Positions 11,961 to 25,049 of a stretch of 64,000 bases of DNA are shown in pieces. A model generated the notes under the pieces. That model was not told the DNA's origin. It was given only the letters and a program-made list of their open reading frames with translations, and did not search any database. The first letter of the stretch is position 1, and every line of letters starts with the position of its first letter. The translations under genes were made by a program, and so were the position numbers. This DNA comes from Eublepharis macularius (Eukaryota; Chordata; Lepidosauria; Squamata; Eublepharidae), in contig NC_072792.1 in assembly GCF_028583425.1 (NCBI RefSeq), positions 157,486,676-157,550,675 on the forward strand, written 5' to 3'.

Positions 11961-13427
<1,467 letters not shown>

Positions 13428-13739
13428 TCAAACCCAATATCCGTTTTTCCCCCTCTCTCTCCTTTTCTTTTAAAAATGGGCTTTCCACTCCACTCTCCCC
13501 TCCCAGTTCCACTTACATCGAGGGGAGGGGGGGAAGAGAGGTTCTTGCTTTAATCCATCAATAATAATTATAAAAATGATAATAATAAAGTGATCTGTTT
13601 TGACAGCTTCAGGTTCAAGGTCAAACCACTGTTAGTCTTAAGAAACCACTAGGTGGGACTCACACATTGACATCTTTATAAGCACAAGAGAGAGGTCTAG
13701 AGGTATATCAAGGGAGAGAGCATCTATATTCCCCAGCTC

Positions 13740-13829
13740 TTAGCAAGCGGTGAGATCTTCTGCCCATCCGACCGTAATGAGGCTAAAAATCCGTAGTTTC
13801 TCCATCGGGCTTCGGAGCAGAACGACCAT
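13740..13829 (-). other. Candidate upstream ORF 2 of FGF9 (29 codons)
   Basis: Minus-strand ATG at 13829 with 29 codons (begins MVVLLRSPMEKLRIF) ending in TAA at 13742-13740. It does not overlap the first upstream ORF or the FGF9 start. Together with the weak context of the main ATG it suggests translational control, which I recall being reported for human FGF9 (upstream ORF and internal ribosome entry); that recollection is unchecked. Confidence 0.4.
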
Positions 13830-13872
13830 AGCAACTTCACGGTCTAGACGTTATCGAGGGTGGTGCGTACAT

Positions 13873-13986
13873 CTATATGGTTAGATACATTTCGAGATGC
13901 ACGGGCGACGCCAGGGTTTTGATGGATTCCGGCTCCAGGAAGGCATGCGCCGTTTTTACTCTATAACAGACTGCATACATCAGCAT
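13873..13986 (-). other. Candidate upstream ORF 1 of FGF9 (37 codons)
   Basis: Minus-strand ATG at 13986, read through 37 sense codons to TAG at 13875-13873, beginning MLMYAVCYRVK. It lies about 0.5-0.6 kb upstream of the FGF9 start. If the transcript begins farther upstream it would be met by scanning ribosomes before the main start. No conservation test was possible. Confidence 0.35.
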
Positions 13987-13989
13987 GAA

Positions 13990-15480
13990 TCCTGCAAAGC
14001 GCGGCCGGGGGGGGGCGCGGGGGGAGAGAAGACACGCACAAAAAGGGGGGAAAATCTCACATTTGCTGGCTGAGACAAATCCCCCCCAAAGAAAAAGGGG
14101 AGGTTAAAAAATAAAAACTTTTGACGTCCAAATCTATTATCCAGAATTCTCAGGAGGCTCCGCAGATGCCCCTGGCTTCAGCCCGGCTGGCGATCCCCGC
14201 CTTGCCACAAGAGAGGCGGCCACGTCCGAGAGCTGCTGGCGTCTCCCCGCCGGCTCGCCTTGAAACAGGTGTCGCTGCCTCCGCAGGGCTCCCCGCGCGG
14301 TCTTGCACTCCAGCCCGGAGCTGCGGCTCTCGACTGTGGCTCTTCCATCCAGCACGCAGGGAAAGTGGCGCAGGAAGAGGCATTGGGCTGGGTTTAAGGT
14401 AGTCCAGAGGGCTGGCGGCGAGGGCTCCCCCGGGTCCTAGCGCGCATCTCTACCTGCTGCAATCCAGCAGCGGCTCCTGCCAGCCAGCGGGCTCCATGCG
14501 ACTCAAGCCGCCTCGCCGAAACAAGCAGGTCTGTCCCCCTCTTTAAAAAAATTACTGCTCTGCGACACTCCCGCATCGGCCGCGGGCAGATGCACGGGGA
14601 AACGAAGAAACAGCAAGGAGCAGAAAGTTTGCAAGCTACGCGCTGGAAAGCGGAGCGAGATAAAGGGGGCTGGAAGGGCGGGGGTTACAGCCAGCCGGTC
14701 TCCGCTGCATCCACGCATTTTATATGCAGGGATCCCCGCATTGGGTGCTCAGGCATTAACTAGCGTAGGACGTAGGGGGATGTTTGCATGGGTCCAAATA
14801 AGGCCTCCGGGTCCAAACACGTTTGTGGAGAAGCTGAGCACCACTCAACTCGATGCCGCACACGCTCATCCGCCCAAATTCAGCGTGCGCAGAACTTGCC
14901 GGCGGACAGCCCGACTGCAGGAACATCCACAGTGCACTCCTATGCAGGCAGTTTCAGGTGGGTAGCCGTGTTGGCCTGCAGGCGAAGAGCAAGACTCGGG
15001 TCCAACAGCACCTTAAAGACCAACTAGATTTCCAAGGTATGAACTTTCGAGAGGCAAAGTTCCCTTCGTCAGACCTGGATCCTATGCAGCTACTCCAGTG
15101 TAAGCCCACTGAAGGTGACACCCTCCTAGGGAAGGTTGAAACAGCTAAGCAGGCACGTACTTACCTGGGAGGGATTCACACAGCAATCTTGACCGATCAA
15201 ACGTGGGAAGGCTCGCAACTCTGGAGCCCAAACGTTGCCTGTCTGGCGCACCGAGAAAACTCCCAGGCGGAGCTCGGGAGTCGCGCGCCACCCAAACACC
15301 CTTCCGCGCGGCGCCCGGGGAAACGGCTAGAGAGATCCCTGGCATTAACACGAGCCGGAGCAGCTCTGCTTGCTTCGACGGGACTTGCTCTCAGGAGCGC
15401 TCCCTTCGCCCGCGACGGAACTCAACAGGACCTACTCTCAAATGAATGCGTTTAGGACGGGGGAAGGGGGCGCGGAGGGG
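13990..15480. promoter_or_regulatory. CpG-rich FGF9 promoter and upstream flank
   Basis: Dense CpG dinucleotides, especially 13990-14720 and 15230-15470, directly upstream of the likely FGF9 5' UTR mark a CpG-island promoter. Open frames of 60-200 residues on both strands here are typical chance frames of GC-rich DNA and resemble no family. A short interspersed-repeat fragment interrupts it near 14950-15085. Confidence 0.65.
14950..15085 (+). repeat. Short interspersed repeat, family D
   Basis: TTTCAGGTGGGTAGCCGTGT, GGTCCAACAGCACCTTAAAG and AAGTTCCCTTCGTCAGAC. The same words recur at 6.3, 8.6, 10.3, 31.9, 41.5, 44.5 and 55.3 kb. I do not know its class; the ends are not defined here. Confidence 0.6.
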
Positions 15481-15520
15481 CAGACTTTCTTTCTGCAGTA
15501 ACCTCGAATTCACCCATAGG

Positions 15521-15768
15521 ACTTGCCAGCTCCAGGTTTGGAAATTCCTGGAGATCTGGAGGGTGGGGCCTAAGGAAGGCAAGGTCTAAAGTGGGGAGGG
15601 ATTTCAGCGGGTTTTTTTTAATTTTATTTGTACTCCACTCTCCCCGCATGCCACAGAGCTCACCCTCCAAAGAAGGCGGTTTCCACAGGGAAACTGATTT
15701 CTGTGGCCTGCAGATCAGTTGTAATTCCAGATCTCTAGCCCACCACCTGGAGGTTGGCAGCCCTATTT
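15521..15768 (-). mobile_element. hAT-like MITE, family A, with internal insertion
   Basis: Minus-strand reading AGGGCTGCCAACCTCCAGGT to TTTCCAAACCTGGAGCTGGC. The middle (15605-15645) carries an unrelated T-rich SINE/LINE-tail segment (TTTTAATTTTATTTGTACTC). No target duplication was found. Confidence 0.7.
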
Positions 15769-15961
15769 CTCAGCTTCTGCAGTTGGGAAAGGAAACGGGG
15801 CCAGGAGAGCAGCCGGGAAGAAGGTCGGCCTCGCCCAGCTGCGCCAGCACGTGGCCAGAGAGTCGCCAAGGGCGGCTGAGGCCACGTGATCAACGCAGTG
15901 CTGTCTGGGCGTTTGGTTTCGATAGGCAAGAACAGCCCGATGCCCCGGACTAATGAATCTG

Positions 15962-15998
15962 GAAGGGCGGGGCGGGGCGGGGCGGGGCGGGGGGGGGG
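15962..15998 (+). repeat. GGGGC pentamer array and G-run
   Basis: About five perfect GGGGC units are followed by a run of ten G at the outer edge of the FGF9 CpG region. The units match GC-box (SP1/KLF) sites and the G-runs can form a G-quadruplex. Confidence 0.85.
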
Positions 15999-16449
15999 TT
16001 GACAAACGGGTCAGATGCTCCTGTGACTGACAAGCGAAGTTGGCAGGCTTTACTTCAGGAGAACTGGGCCCTAGAACCCGCATGTTCGGATATGGGAAGG
16101 ACAAAGATTGCCAGGACCCGTCGCCGGACACTAACACATTTGTGATTTAGTGTCCCAGCCTGAACAGAGTTACAGTCCTATAAATCCATGGGTTTCGAAG
16201 GTTGTGTGTCTAGTTACAAACAATCTCACGGTAAGTGACAGACCCTCAAAATTAGCTACCCCTGTCCTGCATCCCCGTCTTTTCACAAGTTAACTGCTAG
16301 TAATAGGTCGGAGACTTGACGGCACATAACACACAAACAACCACTAATAACGGTCAGACCACTTTGGAACTGTTGTCCACTAGTTTTATCAAACAGTTGA
16401 AGATTACAGAGCTCATTGAAGATTTCAGTAGACCTAAACTGGTTAACCT

Positions 16450-16655
16450 GGATGGCCCAGGGGAGCCAGATCTTGTCAGATCTTGGAAACTAAGCAGGGT
16501 TGGCATTGGTTAGTAGTAATTGGATGGGAGACCTCCAGCAAAGACCAGGGCTGCAGAGGCAGGCAATGGCAAAACCACCTGTTACTCTCTTGCCATGAAA
16601 ACCACACCAGAGTTGTCATAAGTCAGCTATGACTTGAGGGCACTCTTTGCCGCTG
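16450..16655 (+). repeat. 5S rRNA-derived SINE
   Basis: AGATCTTGTCAGATCTTGGA then AACTAAGCAGGGTTGG and TAATTGGATGGGAGACCTCC match the internal control region of 5S rRNA (GATCTCGTCTGATCTCGGAAGC, TACTTGGATGGGAGACC in the gene). The rest (CAGAGGCAGGCAATGGCAAA, AAGTCAGCTATGACTTGAGG) is a SINE body. It is not a 5S gene because the 3' third of 5S is replaced. Confidence 0.85.
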
Positions 16656-16984
16656 CCAGCGCACTGGTTTAAATCAGGATGGCGATTTTCTCAAAAGACT
16701 CTTATTACTGGTCTTTGCATTTCCCCGGAGGTCTGTAAATCCAATTAAAGGGGTACAATAGCTAGAACATATTCTGGATGTCTTCTGCCATATACAATGT
16801 TCACAAGGGAAGCATTAAGATGTTTTTCAGAAGCAACATACCAGGTACAATTTTACAAACCTGTAAGATATGTTCGCACTATTAAGGGCAATAAAATAAA
16901 CATGCTGCCCAGATATGTTTGAAAGGGGGAGGTGCCATTTCAGAATGCTGTTGTTAATGTTATTTTATTAATTTGGAACAAGGC

Positions 16985-17222
16985 AGTTAAGAAATTTATT
17001 TCTTTATTTTCCTTCATTTATATCCTACCTTTATCCCACCCAAAGTGGCTTCTGTCATTCTCCTCTCCTCCATTTTATCCTCACAACGACCCTGTGAGGT
17101 AGGTGAGGCTGAGGGTGTGTGACTGGCCCAAGGTCACCCATCAAGCTTCCATGGCAGAATGAGGATTCAAACTTGGGTCTCCCAAATCCTAGTCTGACAC
17201 TCTAACCTCTACACCACGCTGC
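16985..17222 (-). repeat. tRNA-derived SINE, second subfamily
   Basis: Minus strand: GTGGTGTAGAGGTTAGAGTG (A box), AGTTTGAATCCTC (B box), GTGACCTTGGGCCAGTCACA, then GGGATAAAGGTAGGATATAAA. It differs from the first subfamily in the middle (CATGGAAGCTTGATGG). Confidence 0.8.
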
Positions 17223-17519
17223 AGTAGATAATATTAATAATATAATGAATGATGTAGAAAAAATAAAAATCATGTAACAATTGTATATTACATGTATATT
17301 ATAAATGTGTACCCAGTGTTCATATTTCATTTGCATTACGAAGACAAAAAGAGGTTCTGACCACTGCATCTTCTTTAGTAGCCTAATCAGATTCCTTTCA
17401 ACAGAGTTCCTGTTGCTCCATGTTAAATAAAAAATCCTACAAAACTAGCAGTCAGATCAAAAATAACAGACACATTCAAATGGAATCTCTATAACCGGAA
17501 ACTTGTAAGAAGTGTGTGG

Positions 17520-17615
17520 ATAGTCATCTGTCAAGAGGTTTAGCTCCATTTTCCTGCCCCAGGGCAACAGGTTGGACTGATGAGCCCTCTAGTTATTTCC
17601 GACTCTATGGTTGCA
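17520..17615 (+). mobile_element. CR1 3'-end fragment
   Basis: CAACAGGTTGGACTGATGAG then GTTATTTCCGACTCTATGGTT matches the terminal CR1 segment seen at 4320-4365, without its ATTCTATG repeats. Confidence 0.5.
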
Positions 17616-18964
17616 TTCACCTGAACAAAGGCAAAGAGCATTAGGTAATTCCATGGAGTTATAGTCAAACAGACCTGCCTTGCATGTGGCTTTCACGCTC
17701 TTTTATGTATGAAAGGACATTCCTCAGTTTTTGCTCCCAAGAACAAGCATGTTGCATGAAATTACTTTCTTTGAATATGGAGCATTTCTGATTTTGATGA
17801 GCAAATGGATGTTCTTATCAGATCTTGATTAGTATGTGTCTGACTGCACATTCCTAGTTATTTGCTCAGCCATTCAGTAATCAATTAGAGAGATTGTACT
17901 AATTTCTCCTGTATCCAAATTCAAAGCACTACCTGGTACTATTGCTGTGATTCCAAAAACTGGCAAATGCCAGATGCATTCTGGGTGGTTCAGCAGCCTC
18001 AGCTGGGTCACGTGAGGCTAAGAAGGTATTTAATTCAAGGTCAACGGGAAGAAAAAAAACCCTAAAACAGAAAATCCCCCTCCCCCAGTGAAGAGTCTTT
18101 AACACCATTAACCTTGGACTTTGATGTTGTCATCATGCATGAGTTTCAAACTCAGAAAAGGAATAGCAAGCTGTCATGAATCACCTGTGAGTAGATGGTA
18201 TTCCTGCCAAACTTCATGCGAACTCTGCATTTGCTACCTAATAGCAAACCTTCGACCATTGTAAGTTGTGGCATCCTTGATCAGTCTTGCAACAATTAAA
18301 GCTTGAGTTTTGCAATAGAAGCACAACTCTGTAGCGTTTCCTATTCTAGCCTGGGTTTCCCTTTGATCAGACAGGTGGGGTGGGGTGCTTTTTTGAACAG
18401 TTGTGTCATTTAAGAGCTGCGTCTCTTGCAACAGGGTCATCAAAATTTAATTAGCATCCTCATATGGAAATCTAACTTGGGCCAACTATGAGTCAGCAGA
18501 AGAGACTTGTCTTCCAGCCAGGTCCCTGTGGTTCCTTAAGATGTGTTTCACCCATCCCATAAACTTCCTACATGTATCATTCGAATGCAATAACATCTTC
18601 TAATTATAATGTATGTAAATTCAGGAGAAGGTAACACTATTTAATACATGCGGAGGGAGAGACATTCGGAGAAAATGTATGCATACAAGATATAAAATGT
18701 GTAAGATAGCTACATAAAAACAGTACAAACATATATGGCAAAGCAGAATCTATAGGGAAAAACAAAGGGAACAGAGAGGCAGTCACTACTAGAGATCTAT
18801 TTCTTGTCAGGCAGACCCATCTGTTTGACCAGCCCATTTATTATATGCGTGGACTATTTTTTTTAAATAACAGCTAAATTTTCCTGTGTATGAGATACGC
18901 ATATATGAATGGCACAAATCTCATTACTTCAAAAGCATGAGTGTGTGTGTATTCTGTGCTAACA
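17616..18964. other. Unannotated intergenic sequence
   Basis: About 1.35 kb without a recognisable repeat or gene. Confidence 0.45.
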
Positions 18965-20230
18965 TTTAGTTTATTTACTTATTTAAAACATTTATATGCC
19001 TGCCTTTCTCCTAAGCATCTTAGGACCTAGAGGGTAACAGCAACCTAAAAACAATTTTATAAAACAAACATTAAAACAACAGAGATAAAGACTCATTAAA
19101 ACCAATCTAAAAATTTCTTAGGTCTTCCCAAGAATGAGTATTCCCCCTTTTCCCAGGCTTGGGTTGCCCCAAAGACACCTGGAACACCTCTAGTTTGCAG
19201 CCTCGTCAGAAAGCTAGCAAGGTAGGAACCCCTCTGACCTCTTCTGGGATGTTGTTCCAGAAGCATGGGGTGGCCACTGAAAAGGCTAAAGCCTGGACTG
19301 TTGCCAAACATGCCTTAATCAAAGGAGACCTTAGTAGACAGTAGAATGAAGCTGCCACATGGAGACATGCAGGGAGAGTACGTGTCCCAGGTCATAAAAG
19401 GCTCTAAAGGAGAGCCCCGACACCTTGAATTGGACCAGAAACTAATTGGCAGCCCGTGAAGGGACCTTAGAAGTGGCATGGCCCTGCCAGCTAGCCCCAG
19501 ACAATAAATCAGCTGCCACATTTTGTACCAGATGTATTTCCCGGGTATTCTTCAGCGACAGCCCCATATTTAGCACGCTAGAACAATCGACCCTTGAGGT
19601 TACCGAAATGTGGCCAGATCAGGTCTCTGCAAATGGGAAGCCAACTTCCTAACTGGATAAAGGTGTGTGTGTAGGTGGGGGGGAAGGTACAGTCATACAT
19701 CTCTCTCTCTCTAACAGGAGACCAAGATCCAGCGAGACTCCCAAGCTCTTAACAAAGTCTTTCAGCAAAAGCTGCCCACCAGTGAGAGCAAGAAGAACAA
19801 TCCCCTTTAAAGCAGTGGTCCTTCCAACCACCATCTTATCTGGATTCAGGTTCAGTTTGTTCCCCCTCAGCCACATTCAGGCACTGGGCCAGAGAGGACA
19901 GCAAACAGCAATTTGTTCATCTTAATATATAACTGAGTGTCATCAACCTATCAATGACAACACATTCCAGAATTTTGGACAATCTCATTAATGTTGTTGA
20001 GAGGTATAAAAATAGGGAAGTAATCACAAATAGCGTTCTTAAAATACATTCCCCATTAGCCTTTATTCTGTTCCCAGAAAAGCAAGGAGTCATCCAGCAG
20101 TGATGACCTACCCTCCTTGGTTTACCATACAGACCAACAGAAAATCTGATTTATCAACTCCTCTGGCTTTCAAGGTCTTACCAAGCACTGGCTCTCACTT
20201 TCTTCTACATTTGTAGCCATAAGGTCTAGG
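18965..20230 (-). mobile_element. L2-like LINE fragment, antisense
   Basis: The minus strand encodes the RT region DDTQLYIKMNK (near 19925) and WLRGNKLNLNPDKM then KSLGVSLDLG (19876-19700), in the order of an L2-like RT thumb, followed leftwards by a decayed C-terminus and a 3' end rich in TTTAAATAAGTAAATAAAC near 18970. Many frame breaks; old. Confidence 0.8.
19702..19716 (+). repeat. (CT)n microsatellite
   Basis: Short TCTCTCTCTCTCT run inside the antisense LINE, preceded by GTGTGTGT. Confidence 0.75.
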
Positions 20231-20384
20231 ATTTTGCTTTTTAAAAAAAAAAACAATGGGAAAGCTCGTATTTTGAGGAAGCTGCATTTGACATCAGTTA
20301 CTATAATTCACGTCACTTACAATTATACTTATGTGACCTGAAGTTCATGAAGCAACAAACTTCAGAACTGTTTTGATTTTTATT

Positions 20385-20620
20385 TATATCTCCCTAATTG
20401 AGTCCCAAACCAGCTTAATCTGCCTTGAATCTCAAGTGAGAAAAATGGAGAATAAATAAATAAATAGAAATTCTCCCCTCTTCCACCGTATCCTTTCAAA
20501 AACAACCCTGTGAGATTAGGCTGAGAAAGTGTGAGGTAGCATGGCAGAGGGCAGATTTCAGCCCAGTTGTTCCAAGTCCTTGTATGACACAAACCCCAAT
20601 GCCAAACCAACTCTCTGCTT
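20385..20620 (-). repeat. Degraded SINE or LINE-tail fragment
   Basis: Minus-strand traces of the second SINE subfamily (TCATACAAGGACTTGG, CTCACAGGGTTG-like) together with an AATAAATAAATA tail and a second tail at 20385-20460. The order suggests two degraded tails in tandem. Confidence 0.45.
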
Positions 20621-20624
20621 AGAT

Positions 20625-21045
20625 CAGGAGTCATTTTGTAGAAAAAGAGCTGGAGGAACTCATTAGCACATGCCACACCCCTTGGCAGCACCAAAAGTGT
20701 GTCATTAGCATAACTGATTTGCATGTGCCACACCCCCTGCCATCACCTATCCTGGCCGTTTTGGAACCAATCCTGGCTATTCAGGGCCAAAATTGGGCCC
20801 AAAATGGCAAAAGGGGCTGAAAATGGCTGAAAAAGGGCCCAAAATGGTCAGGATCAGGCTGCTGCTGAGCGGGAGAGTGATCCACCACCCGTCAGAGGCC
20901 CGATCTGGGCTGTTTCAGCCCCAATCCAGGCCGAAATGGGCCCAAAATGGCTGAGAGTCAGGTGGGCGGGGCCACCTGTCATGTGACCTCTTTGGGGAAC
21001 TGCCGGAACTGTGTTCCTGTGCGTTCCTCCTCGAAATGAGCCCTG
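20625..21045. mobile_element. hAT-like non-autonomous element
   Basis: From CAGGAGTCATTTTGTAG to CGAAATGAGCCCTG, imperfect terminal inverted repeats, flanked by GCTTAGAT (20617-20624) and GCATAGAT (21046-21053), seven of eight bases identical. The interior has several AAATGGC and GGGCCCAAAATGG words in direct repetition. It shares GTTCCGGAAC-type end sequence with the element at 4.9 kb. Confidence 0.7.
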
Positions 21046-21229
21046 GCATAGATTATCACACTGCCCAGTAGTAAGCTGCCTATTCCCTGTGTGAATGAGC
21101 GCAAGTAGATCACCAGCTGACATGGTTGGAATCTGTATATCCCCCAAGTATGTGCCATTTTTAAAAAAGACATTTTAAGTGAACCAAAAGAAAAGAAAAG
21201 AAAAAACTTTTAAAAAGTCTGATGAGGAC

Positions 21230-21900
21230 TGAAAATGCTTCGGATAGATGGAATTTGTTTTGTTTCATATTTGTTGTCTGTCTTTCTCACTAAGATCCAG
21301 GGTGAACTGATCCTCATCAAACGTCAGAAGCACAACGTCCTTCAAGATCTCTGCTTTTCCAACCAGCATCACTTCCGTCTTGTCTGGGTTCAATTTCAAT
21401 TTGTTTGCTTTCCGCCAATTGATGGCAGCTGTCAAGCAGCCACTTAGTAACTCTGTTGCATCACCAGGGGATTTGGATAGCGAGATACAGAGCTGAGTAT
21501 CATCAGGATACTGATAGCGTCCAATTCCTTACATAGAGGTTGAGTAGCATGGGGGATAATATTGCACTTTGTGGAACCCCACAAGATAGTTCCAATAGCG
21601 ACCCTTTGAGTCCGTCCCTTGAGGAACAATTTAAACCAGTCTAAGGCATGTCCCCTGAAAACTGCTTCTGCCTCCAAACATCTCAAAAGGATGTCATGGT
21701 CTACTGTATCAAAGGCTGCAGATAGATCCAGGAGCAAAGGATAGACCTTTGTCTGCATTCTGGGGGAGATAATCAGTTAGAGCGACCAGGGCCATTGCTG
21801 TCCCATAGCCTGGGCTAAAATCAGACTGAAAAGGGTATAAGGCATGAGAGTTGTCCAAGAAGCAGCAGCGTGTCAGCTAAGAGAAGGGGGGTCGGGTTAG
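21230..21900 (-). mobile_element. L2-like LINE RT fragment, antisense
   Basis: Minus frame 21758-21444 contains [19 protein letters not shown] and [19 protein letters not shown], the RT fingers of an L2-like LINE. This is followed by a damaged GVPQG and DDTQL region and LNLNPDKTEVMLVG-like codons near 21390. The two ends are ragged. Confidence 0.8.
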
Positions 21901-23300
21901 CCTGCTCACACCCCTAAACACTTAGAGAATCATGGAGGGGCATTTTGAGAGGTGGGATTTCCCCCTGATTTGTTTTTCTATTCATTATTGGTTTCCACTC
22001 GATGCAATGGGAAACACAATTCAGGCTTTAGCTTATTTTCCACCCAATTGAGAGGAAATTCTAAGGGATTTACCCATTGCTCAAGGGATCCTATTTCCAA
22101 AATTTCAGATAGGAAAACATGTCCCCATTTTAGAATCAAGATTCCTGCACATTGAGCACAAAAGAGACAAGAACTGGGGTGTAAGTGAGGTTTTCCTCTT
22201 TTCCCAGGATCTTCACGCAGAGGCTAGTGTTACCTGAATTGGTCTCCTTGCAAGTAGTAGAGAGTGGGGGAATTAGCAGTAAGGAAGACGGCTATGTGAG
22301 AGGCGGGTAACAACGGGATCTCCACCAATAATTTACGGGGTCGTATCCCAAGGAAGCACACGAAGCCAGTGTTCTTAATAAAGGGATACTTTTATTCAGG
22401 GGACAAATTCATACACACAAATACAAGATTGCACGCAAACACACAAGAGGCCTAGGAAAAGCAGTGGTGAAGGTGAATAGATTTGAGGGATTACAAAGTG
22501 ATAATTACCTATCTGCAGAGCAGGGAAGTCCGTGGAGGGACAGCTTCAAACGCCAGCATTCTCAGCCAGGAGAGCAAGAGGCTTGGAGCAACCTCAAGGG
22601 AGCAGCACTTCAGATCCAATAAGTGTGCATGATTTGAATGGGGCCGGGGCACTACTCTTATAGGGTAAAACATGTCCTGAGGTGGGGTAGCCCACCTAGC
22701 TGTTGGGAACAAAGACTCCAACGGTCAGTTCCTGGGAATAACAAAAGGTTTGATTATCTTAATTGCTAGGTGCTGGGGTGTGTGAAAGAGAATGTAAAAT
22801 TTGTCCTGGCACTGCACAAAGGGGCAGTTTGTTAATGAAGTCCACCGGAGCTAAGTTGATGAATTTATTTGGGGAATGTACCTTCCCAGGAATAAATTAT
22901 AAATAATTGATTTGCTCCTCAATTATAGACAGGAGATCTCATCATGGAAGGAGGTAAAGGAGTGTGTTAAGTGGGGTGACTGCAAGACTTTTGTTGCACT
23001 GGATTCTTTTTCAGGGCTGAGGAGCCTGTAAACTAATCACCACTAGTCTTTCCACATTTACATGCAGCATTCCATTCATGCCTGGGTCTCCTGGGCAGGA
23101 CTTAGCAACTGCTAGCTGGAATTCCCCTGGCTGCAATCCAAACTGCCATTTTAATCCAGGCATCTTGTGATTTTATATCAGAGGTAGCCATGTTAAATGG
23201 CTATTAAAGATGGCGGAGGCCGGGCCAACTGCTTACAGTAGGGCTTGTTTTTAAACAAAAATTAGGGACATGGCTGAGAAACGTGAAATTCTGCTTACTT
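21901..23300. other. Unclassified intergenic sequence, possibly repeat-derived
   Basis: No coding similarity. The stretch 22370-22460 (AATAAAGGGATACTTTTATTC then ACACACAAATACAAG) has the flavour of an antisense retroelement end, resembling 63.2 kb in layout, but no termini were found. Confidence 0.3.
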
Positions 23301-23830
23301 TCAGATTACTTCATTATACTCAGTTTATTTAAAAAAATTTCTATCAGAGTGCCTGATTTATTTATTATTGTTATTTTTTATTTACTTCATTTGTACAAGA
23401 TTTCCCCACCTTGTTCCCAGCCCAGCTGTGCTCCTCGCCTGGCAGCTTGCTGGTCAATAATTGGGGCAGGGGCTCTGGGAGCAGGTCATCTATGTTCGGC
23501 CCAGGGTTCTGCCGGGAGGGGCTGGACAGATGCCAGTGCTAAGTCTGGGGCAGGCGAGGGCTGCTCCAGACAGAACTAAAACAGACAAGTGTGGCTCAGG
23601 GTAATGGTTTTATCCAAAAATACTGAGTCATAATTAGCACATTTTTGATGGTTTAGTTATGTTAACTGTGTTAAAGAAGGGGCATGACTGGGGTCAGATC
23701 TTGATTAATTGTTGAAATGCACACCTCTATTAACCCGGCAGCCTGGGCTGCCAAAGAAGTGCTAGGTATCTTGAATTGTATTATGTTAGCCTTTAATATA
23801 CATTGTATTTTTTATGTGCATTCCACAATT

Positions 23831-23916
23831 ACAGTGCAATCCTATGCAGAGATATTCCAGTCTAAGACCATTAAAATCAGTGGGTTTAAAGTAGCTGTGC
23901 ATAGGAATGCACTTTT
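23831..23916. repeat. Palindromic short element, family C
   Basis: CAGTGCAATCCTATGCAGAG to GTGCATAGGAATGCACTT around the central CCATTAAAATCAGTGGGTTT. Confidence 0.7.
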
Positions 23917-25049
23917 AGCGTGTGCCTTCACAATGTACATGGTACCATAATGATACAAGGGTCTGTAGTTTATGTTGTGTCTAGATTTTGATATTTTTTC
24001 TACTCGTGTTTGGAAACATTAGGCAACACGCCCCGTTTATTAACACCAAGCAGGAATCTGTTTTCATTTTGTACATTTGGCACTATAATAAGGTAGAGTC
24101 GCTGACACTTCAGTGCAAGTTGTTGACCATGTTCTTTTGTATTCTCTGGGTAGAATCCAGCTGAAGTTCAGCATTTCAATTAGAGAAATCAGTGAGAGCT
24201 TCATGCTTTCTTGGGGTTTTTTACAACACAAAACTTTATGATTCAAAAATAATATGCAATTTGTCCACTTCTCCAAGACGACTGTAAGAGGAATGCTGTA
24301 TTGTTGGGCTTCTAAGGAGGAGTGCAAAACTAATTTTATCAGCAATGCCAAAACTTGCCCTGACAATAATAGCTATCATGTCGACAGTATCTCTCCCTCC
24401 CTCCGTCTCTTTCTCTTGGGCTTCATTCAGTCTCTGACAAGAATATCAAAATTCTTAAGGTTCTTCTACAATAGATAAAAAGTTCTAAATTGGTCACATG
24501 TAGCTCAGCACACTACATTTACAAGCAAAGTCTTTTTAAAAAATCTGGCATTCTTAATGGTCCAAGTTCCAGTGCCAATCCCAGAGCCAGATTTGGCAAT
24601 GGCAGTGTGAGGGATGTGAAGAAACTATGCCATCAGCCGAGATGGAAAATCAGTAACAAACTGCAGCAAGAAATATTGTATGTACAATTTAAATTTCAGT
24701 CACATTCAATCAGGGTAATAATGAATCAAAATCCAATGCAAGACACGTCCATATGAAAGGTAAGTTCATATGAAAGGTAAGTCCTACTGTTCAAATAATC
24801 ACAATAATCTTTGTCCTTTTACCTTTGTCGAGATGAAAAAAACGCAGTTGATTCTCACCCTATCAACAGTAGAGCTGCTGAGACCCAAAGAGTTGGCAAT
24901 GGGCCTGCCAACTATGAAAAATGCCCGTTTCATAAACCTTCGTCCTGGCCAGTATTCATTGCATCTCTCTTCAGTTGTTCAAAAAAGTGCATTAGTGGAA
25001 ATCCATGTCCCTTGGGCAAGCAAATGCCCAAGCCATTGATCATGTTGAC
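23917..25049. other. Unannotated intergenic sequence
   Basis: No gene or repeat recognised except a short direct duplication CATATGAAAGGTAAGT at 24751-24782. Confidence 0.45.

Noticed and set aside
14853..15455. 200-residue plus-strand open frame upstream of FGF9
   Set aside because: It crosses a family D repeat and CpG-rich DNA and resembles no protein family.
16450..16560. A genuine 5S rRNA gene
   Set aside because: The 5S-like portion stops after GGATGGGAGACC and continues as SINE body; no T-run terminator in place.
22200..22730. Solo LTR of an endogenous retrovirus
   Set aside because: Only a vague antisense poly(A)-like layout; no terminal TG...CA pair, duplication or retroviral coding sequence was found.
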